Source: Apiotrichum sp. Y4204 (Eukaryota; Basidiomycota; Tremellomycetes; Trichosporonales; Trichosporonaceae). From it: DNA of 64,000 bases. The stretch spans positions 1-64,000 of the forward strand of contig JAMYHL010000114.1 of the NCBI GenBank assembly GCA_025531455.1. The letters are read 5' to 3'. Below, piece after piece: positions 60,295-64,000 of the stretch. Under the pieces are notes generated by a model. It did not search any database, was not told the origin of the DNA, and saw only the letters and a list, made by a program, of their open reading frames with translations. Positions within the stretch are counted from its first letter, which is position 1, and every line of letters begins with the position of its first letter. Position numbers and translations under genes: made by a program.

Positions 60295-62592
60295 CTACTT
60301 GCCCTCCTCCTCGGCAGCCTGATCCTTGGTAAGGAACTTGGCTCGTTCTTGCTCTTCCTCCGTGGCGTACTTGAGAAGCGCTTCGCGCGGCTGAGAAGTT
60401 AGCAATCGATCCGAATGTTACGCCCAGTTGTTGCACCTCCTTGCAACGGAAGGGGGGCCCACGAGGACCACTGGTATCGAGACCCGTCGTTTCTCGAGCA
60501 GCTGGCGCAACCGAAAACGCCGGTTGCACTCTACCGACGCACTCCCCGGAACCCTGTGCAGACATGACATCCCAACCCTCAACTCCACCACTTTTCTCCT
60601 ACTCACATCTTCGAGGCCGACACGGCTGTTGCCGAACATCTCCCCGACAAAGCCGGCAGTGGCGGACGCGCCAATGCGGCCACCGCGGCCGACGCCCGCA
60701 AGCGGCTCTGTGGGCTTGAAACGCTTTGCCTTCTTCTCCTTCTGGTGCAGACTCTCGCCATACTTGACATCCGCGAACATGGGTAGCGCGTCGGGCGTGT
60801 ACACAACCGGCTTGAGGTCGGAGGTAACGTACGCGATATCGCGAGGTTTTGTGCGAGGCATTTTGGATAGAGGCAGCAGCGCACCGTGGATACTTGAATG
60901 GGGCGAGTACAGGACGTAGACTGAGCCGTTCGAGAGGGAAGCAAATATCTGGTTAATACGCGACTGCCACAGCACCCGGATGACAGATGCACCTTTCGCA
61001 ATCGGGACCCGGCGTTGGATCGACAAATCAGTGGCCGAGAGGAAGAGGATCTCGCCCGTCGCCCCTTCATCCTTCGGGTTGACCGCAGTGCCGGCCAGAA
61101 TCCACTTGCCGTCCGGCGAGAAGGTCACGCCCGTCTCCTGATACCGGTTCGCAATGCCTGTTGCAACAGCAAGTGGCTGCTTGAGGTTCTTCGGGTCCCA
61201 CACTGCGGTCAGCTTGAGTAGTTGAAAAACAAATCAACCGACATTTGATGGTGTCATCGGACCCTCTTGAAACCAGTCGTGTGCTGTCCGGCGAGAACAC
61301 CACACATGTCGTCTCAGTCCCCTTTGTATGTGCGGTCTCATTGCTCTTATCCGGCCGGGCGTAATTGGATGCGGTGCGCCAGACATGCAACGCGCCGTCA
61401 AGGCAGGCTGGAGTCAGTATCAGCCTCATCAAAAACGCGAAGCTGAAAGGATCGCAATCAGTCACACCTACTGCCTGCGATGAGCTTGCCATCTGGGCTC
61501 CATGCTCCGGCCGTAACATGTGTCCGGTTTCCGCGCTCCTTTGAGCGGACAACAATGACTTGCTTCTGCTTGGAACGGTCCGTGACATCCCAGATACGCA
61601 GGGTCGAATCGTTCGAGGCCGTAAGGAAGAGCTTGGGGTTCGTCGGGTGGAAAGCGCCAGTGTTGATCTCGGCAGTGTGGCCCCTGAAATTGTTAATGGT
61701 CTAGGAGGTGTGACATGTGAATAGAGGGAAGGTCGGTGGAAAAGGCCAACGTCCAGGTCGGGTTAATGACAGTGGACGAACATCAACTTGGCCTACCCCG
61801 CTCCAAATCGCCAACGCTCCGACTCACTTCGTGTTCTTCATGTCGCGGAGGTACACGTCTCCCTTCATAAACTCCATCCCGTCCTCGCCTTCGCGCGTAA
61901 AGACCTTGGGGTAGAATGTGCCGCTGATCGCGAGAAGGTACTTTCCGTCGGCCGAATAACTGAGGTCGTGGACGAAGTACGTCCCGTTCGGCTCAAACGT
62001 CTTGAACGGCCGCAAGCGCGTGTCCATCCCGCCAAAGTCCCACAACTTGCAGTCGTAGTCTTGCGCGCCGGTCGCGAGGCGCGCCCCGCTCGGCTCCACG
62101 GCAAGTGCTGAGATGGGCTGCGGTTAGTCAAGCGCTCTGCACAAGTACACCAGCGCAGGCCACAAGTGAACGTAGCTGGCAGAATCTAGCACCCACCTTT
62201 GTATGGTCCTTAAGCACAATCTCATGCGTGACCGGCGTCCTGTCTTCCTCGTCGTCGTCGTCATCATCATCATCGTCATCGTCGTCGTCCTCGGCCTTGC
62301 GTTTCGGCGGCATCGGCCCAATCTCATCGTCGCTAGGCGGCGCAGGCCCGGGCGCCGGAGACGCAGACTTTTCAGGCAGCTCGGGCTTGGCCTTAGCAGG
62401 TGACCGCGGTGCCGACGGCGGGAGCGACGCGGCGGGCGTCGACGTCGAGGACTGTCATCAGTTGGGTTTTCCACGCGCACGTACCTCGCCGCGCCGCGTC
62501 TGCGCGACCTGGCTTTTGATCGCCGCGGCCTCCTTGCGCGCCGTGTTCTTCGGCTTCTTGCCAAAGCTCATGGGCAAGTCCCAACCTTCCAT
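60295..62592 (-). CDS. WD40 repeat protein, WDR70-like
   Basis: Seven exons (62592-62485, 62451-62197, 62117-61828, 61683-61472, 61407-61243, 61202-60607, 60390-60295) give 573 residues. A basic N-terminus with MSFGKK is followed by a Pro/Ser linker, a long Asp run (62250-62285) and then WD40 repeats: ISALAVEPSGARLATGAQDYDCKLWDFG, GHTAEINTGAFHP...LRIWD, GALHVWR, DDTIKLWDPKN, GEILFLSA. The C-terminal PLAGVGRGGRIG and DPREALLKYA are typical of WDR70 (gastrulation-defective homologue), which in fission yeast and human takes part in histone H2B ubiquitination and DNA end resection. The start could also be the downstream ATG of MSFGKK at 62571. Confidence 0.88.
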
Positions 62593-63173
62593 TTTGACGT
62601 GTGGCGTGGTTGTTGTGGTGACGAGTGTGAGCTTGTGTTGAGTGGTGGCAACATTGAAATCCGTTCCGTCACTAACCTCCACTTCCCGTGTCATGTCCAC
62701 TTCGGCGAGGCGCACATGTTATTTACGTTCCTCCTCTTATATACATATATACAATCGGTTGAAAACAGTTAAAACAATGATCCTTGGAGCATCGAATGGT
62801 CCACTCCAGGCTGCTTTGCCTTCACCAAGCTTCACTGCACAAACATCATTTCGTGGAAATATGAAACTGGAATGCTATGGAAGTGGCGAGCTGTGCTATG
62901 TAGTTGGTGAGGAACCTCGCGCCGTACGAGGGCAATGATGCAAAGAGAAAGGTTGAGTCGCCAGATGTGTTTAGTCTACCTATGGGAGTTTATGGAAGGG
63001 TATAGATGCAAGAGTGCCTATTCTAAGTACTGGGTATTTCGGCGGGGGTAACGGGTAACCACGACGCGATGTGTTGGCTTCTGTGAGGTGGGAACAGAAG
63101 AGATGAGATGGCGAACGTGGGCCAAACACACCATGTCTAGTACGAGATGAAAGCGAGACGATCTAACGCGACA
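62593..63173. other. Intergenic WDR70 promoter and Kap104 3' end
   Basis: Tandem minus-strand genes. It holds the WDR70 upstream region and the Kap104 3' UTR. No other feature. Confidence 0.6.
62736..62743 (-). promoter_or_regulatory. TATA-like element upstream of the WDR70-like gene
   Basis: TATATAAG on the minus strand about 145 bases upstream of the chosen ATG. Confidence 0.4.
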
Positions 63174-64000
63174 TTACACCTGGTAGCGCTCCATGAGACG
63201 TTGACGGATGGGAGGCGGGAACGTGGCAACCTGCTGGTCCCATCCGGCGCCGAGCTGCGCCTTGAAGGCCTGCAGGATTTGGCGGAACATGCCATCCAGC
63301 TCACGCGACGGCTGCTGCCACTTGCAGACGGCATTGCAGAACCAAATGAATGAGCTTTCCAGACCCGAGGGGTTGGCGCCGATGAGCATGCAGAAGCCGC
63401 GGAACGCAGAGTCTTTCTCGTCGTTGTCCTTGATCTCCCAGAGCGCAGTGCACCATGCCTGGGCAAAGGTGCCGAGATGAGGAGCAACCCTTGCGGAGCA
63501 AACGAGACCAAGACGACCTATGGTGACAGCGGCGTTCTCGGAGAGCGACTTGGGCGACTTGGGGTTGAGGAGGATAGGGATGAGACGCTTGATAAGGTCA
63601 TCGACGAAGGGCTCAATTGGCGATGCGTCGTCGCGGTACTGGATGGCAATCTCACCCGCGGCCCAGGCAGCGTTGTTGCACACGCTGACGCACTCGGGTT
63701 GCGGCTCGGGGGTTATCTGATCAATGATCGCCGGCATGAGCTCGGGAACATAGGGCCGGAGAAGCGGGAAACAGGTCATGGCCATGTCACCGAGAAGTGC
63801 GTGAGCCGACTGGCGGACAGGAGGCTCAAAGTGCTTGAGGCAAAGCGCGATCAGCTGCAGGAGAGGGGGCTGGGTCTGCTCCATGAGAGAAGGCATCTGG
63901 TCGGCGAGGCCCTGGGCAAGTCCGGAAAGAAGGTCAAGCGCGACGACGATAAAGGTACGGTCAGGCTCCTCGACATTCTCGGGGTCGGCGGTGAAGGCGT
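63174..64000 (-). CDS. Importin beta family, Kap104/transportin-like, 5' partial
   Basis: The last 275 codons of a karyopherin; the frame is open to the window end at 64000. It shows the HEAT repeats of the C-terminal arch of transportin: TFIVVALDLLSGLAQGL, CVSVCNNAAWAAGEIAIQ, SENAAVTIGRLGLVC, APHLGTFAQAWCTALWEI, DNDEKDSAFRGFCMLIGANP, ending in RQRLMERYQV. The match to Kap104/transportin-1, which imports PY-NLS cargo such as RNA-binding proteins, is stronger than to other importins because of the NPSG and CTALW segments. The N-terminus, Ran-binding part and acidic loop lie outside. Confidence 0.92.
   Translation of the reverse strand, partial: AFTADPENVEEPDRTFIVVALDLLSGLAQGLADQMPSLMEQTQPPLLQLIALCLKHFEPPVRQSAHALLGDMAMTCFPLLRPYVPELMPAIIDQITPEPQPECVSVCNNAAWAAGEIAIQYRDDASPIEPFVDDLIKRLIPILLNPKSPKSLSENAAVTIGRLGLVCSARVAPHLGTFAQAWCTALWEIKDNDEKDSAFRGFCMLIGANPSGLESSFIWFCNAVCKWQQPSRELDGMFRQILQAFKAQLGAGWDQQVATFPPPIRQRLMERYQV

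Overview
The window looks like nuclear chromosomal DNA of a basidiomycete yeast. The gene content is fungal. Genes are densely split by short introns of mostly 35-120 nt with GTNNGT donors and CTNAC-type branch sites, and coding DNA is GC-rich. The closest fit I can argue is the Tremellomycetes/Trichosporonales, but this is inference from gene style, not a placement. All gene models below were spliced by eye. Wherever both ends are inside the window, the exon sum is a multiple of three.

Layout. Positions 1-952 hold a partial gene of unknown function that runs off the left edge. Positions 1637-5407 hold broken, tandem pieces of a non-LTR-type retroelement, including a nearly perfect 414-bp direct duplication. 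Two long gene-poor stretches follow (5.4-11.5 kb and 12.9-17.1 kb), separated by a Ran1/Pat1-like protein kinase gene (11.5-12.9 kb). From 17.1 kb the DNA becomes gene-dense: a large disordered protein, an ARMT1/DUF89 damage-control phosphatase divergent to the diflavin reductase TAH18, a membrane-associated alpha/beta hydrolase, a two-ended hydrophobic Cys-containing protein, an intron-bearing initiator-like tRNA-Met, eIF3f divergent to a small conserved-looking protein, the urease accessory protein UreD, a sphingoid base/diacylglycerol kinase-like enzyme, an AVT-type vacuolar amino acid transporter, an Afi1-like DENN protein, cohesin SMC3 divergent to tyrosyl-DNA phosphodiesterase TDP1, and RanGAP (RNA1). 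Between 54.9 and 58 kb there are two small spliced Cys-rich genes on the minus strand that resemble each other. The right end carries a WDR70-like WD40 protein and the C-terminal part of a Kap104/transportin importin, cut by the window end.

How the genes relate. Most are unlinked housekeeping functions. RanGAP and the transportin both serve nucleocytoplasmic transport. SMC3 and TDP1 share an intergenic promoter region and both act in chromosome integrity. TAH18 acts in cytosolic Fe-S assembly. UreD belongs to urease maturation.

The most notable observations are TDP1 carrying a SUMO-interacting-like motif plus a series of ubiquitin-interacting-like motifs in its N-terminal tail, the pair of small C-x12-C-x2-C genes with matching intron position, an initiator-like tRNA with a 7-nt intron, a 6-nt microexon in ARMT1, and an ATG-only first exon in SMC3.
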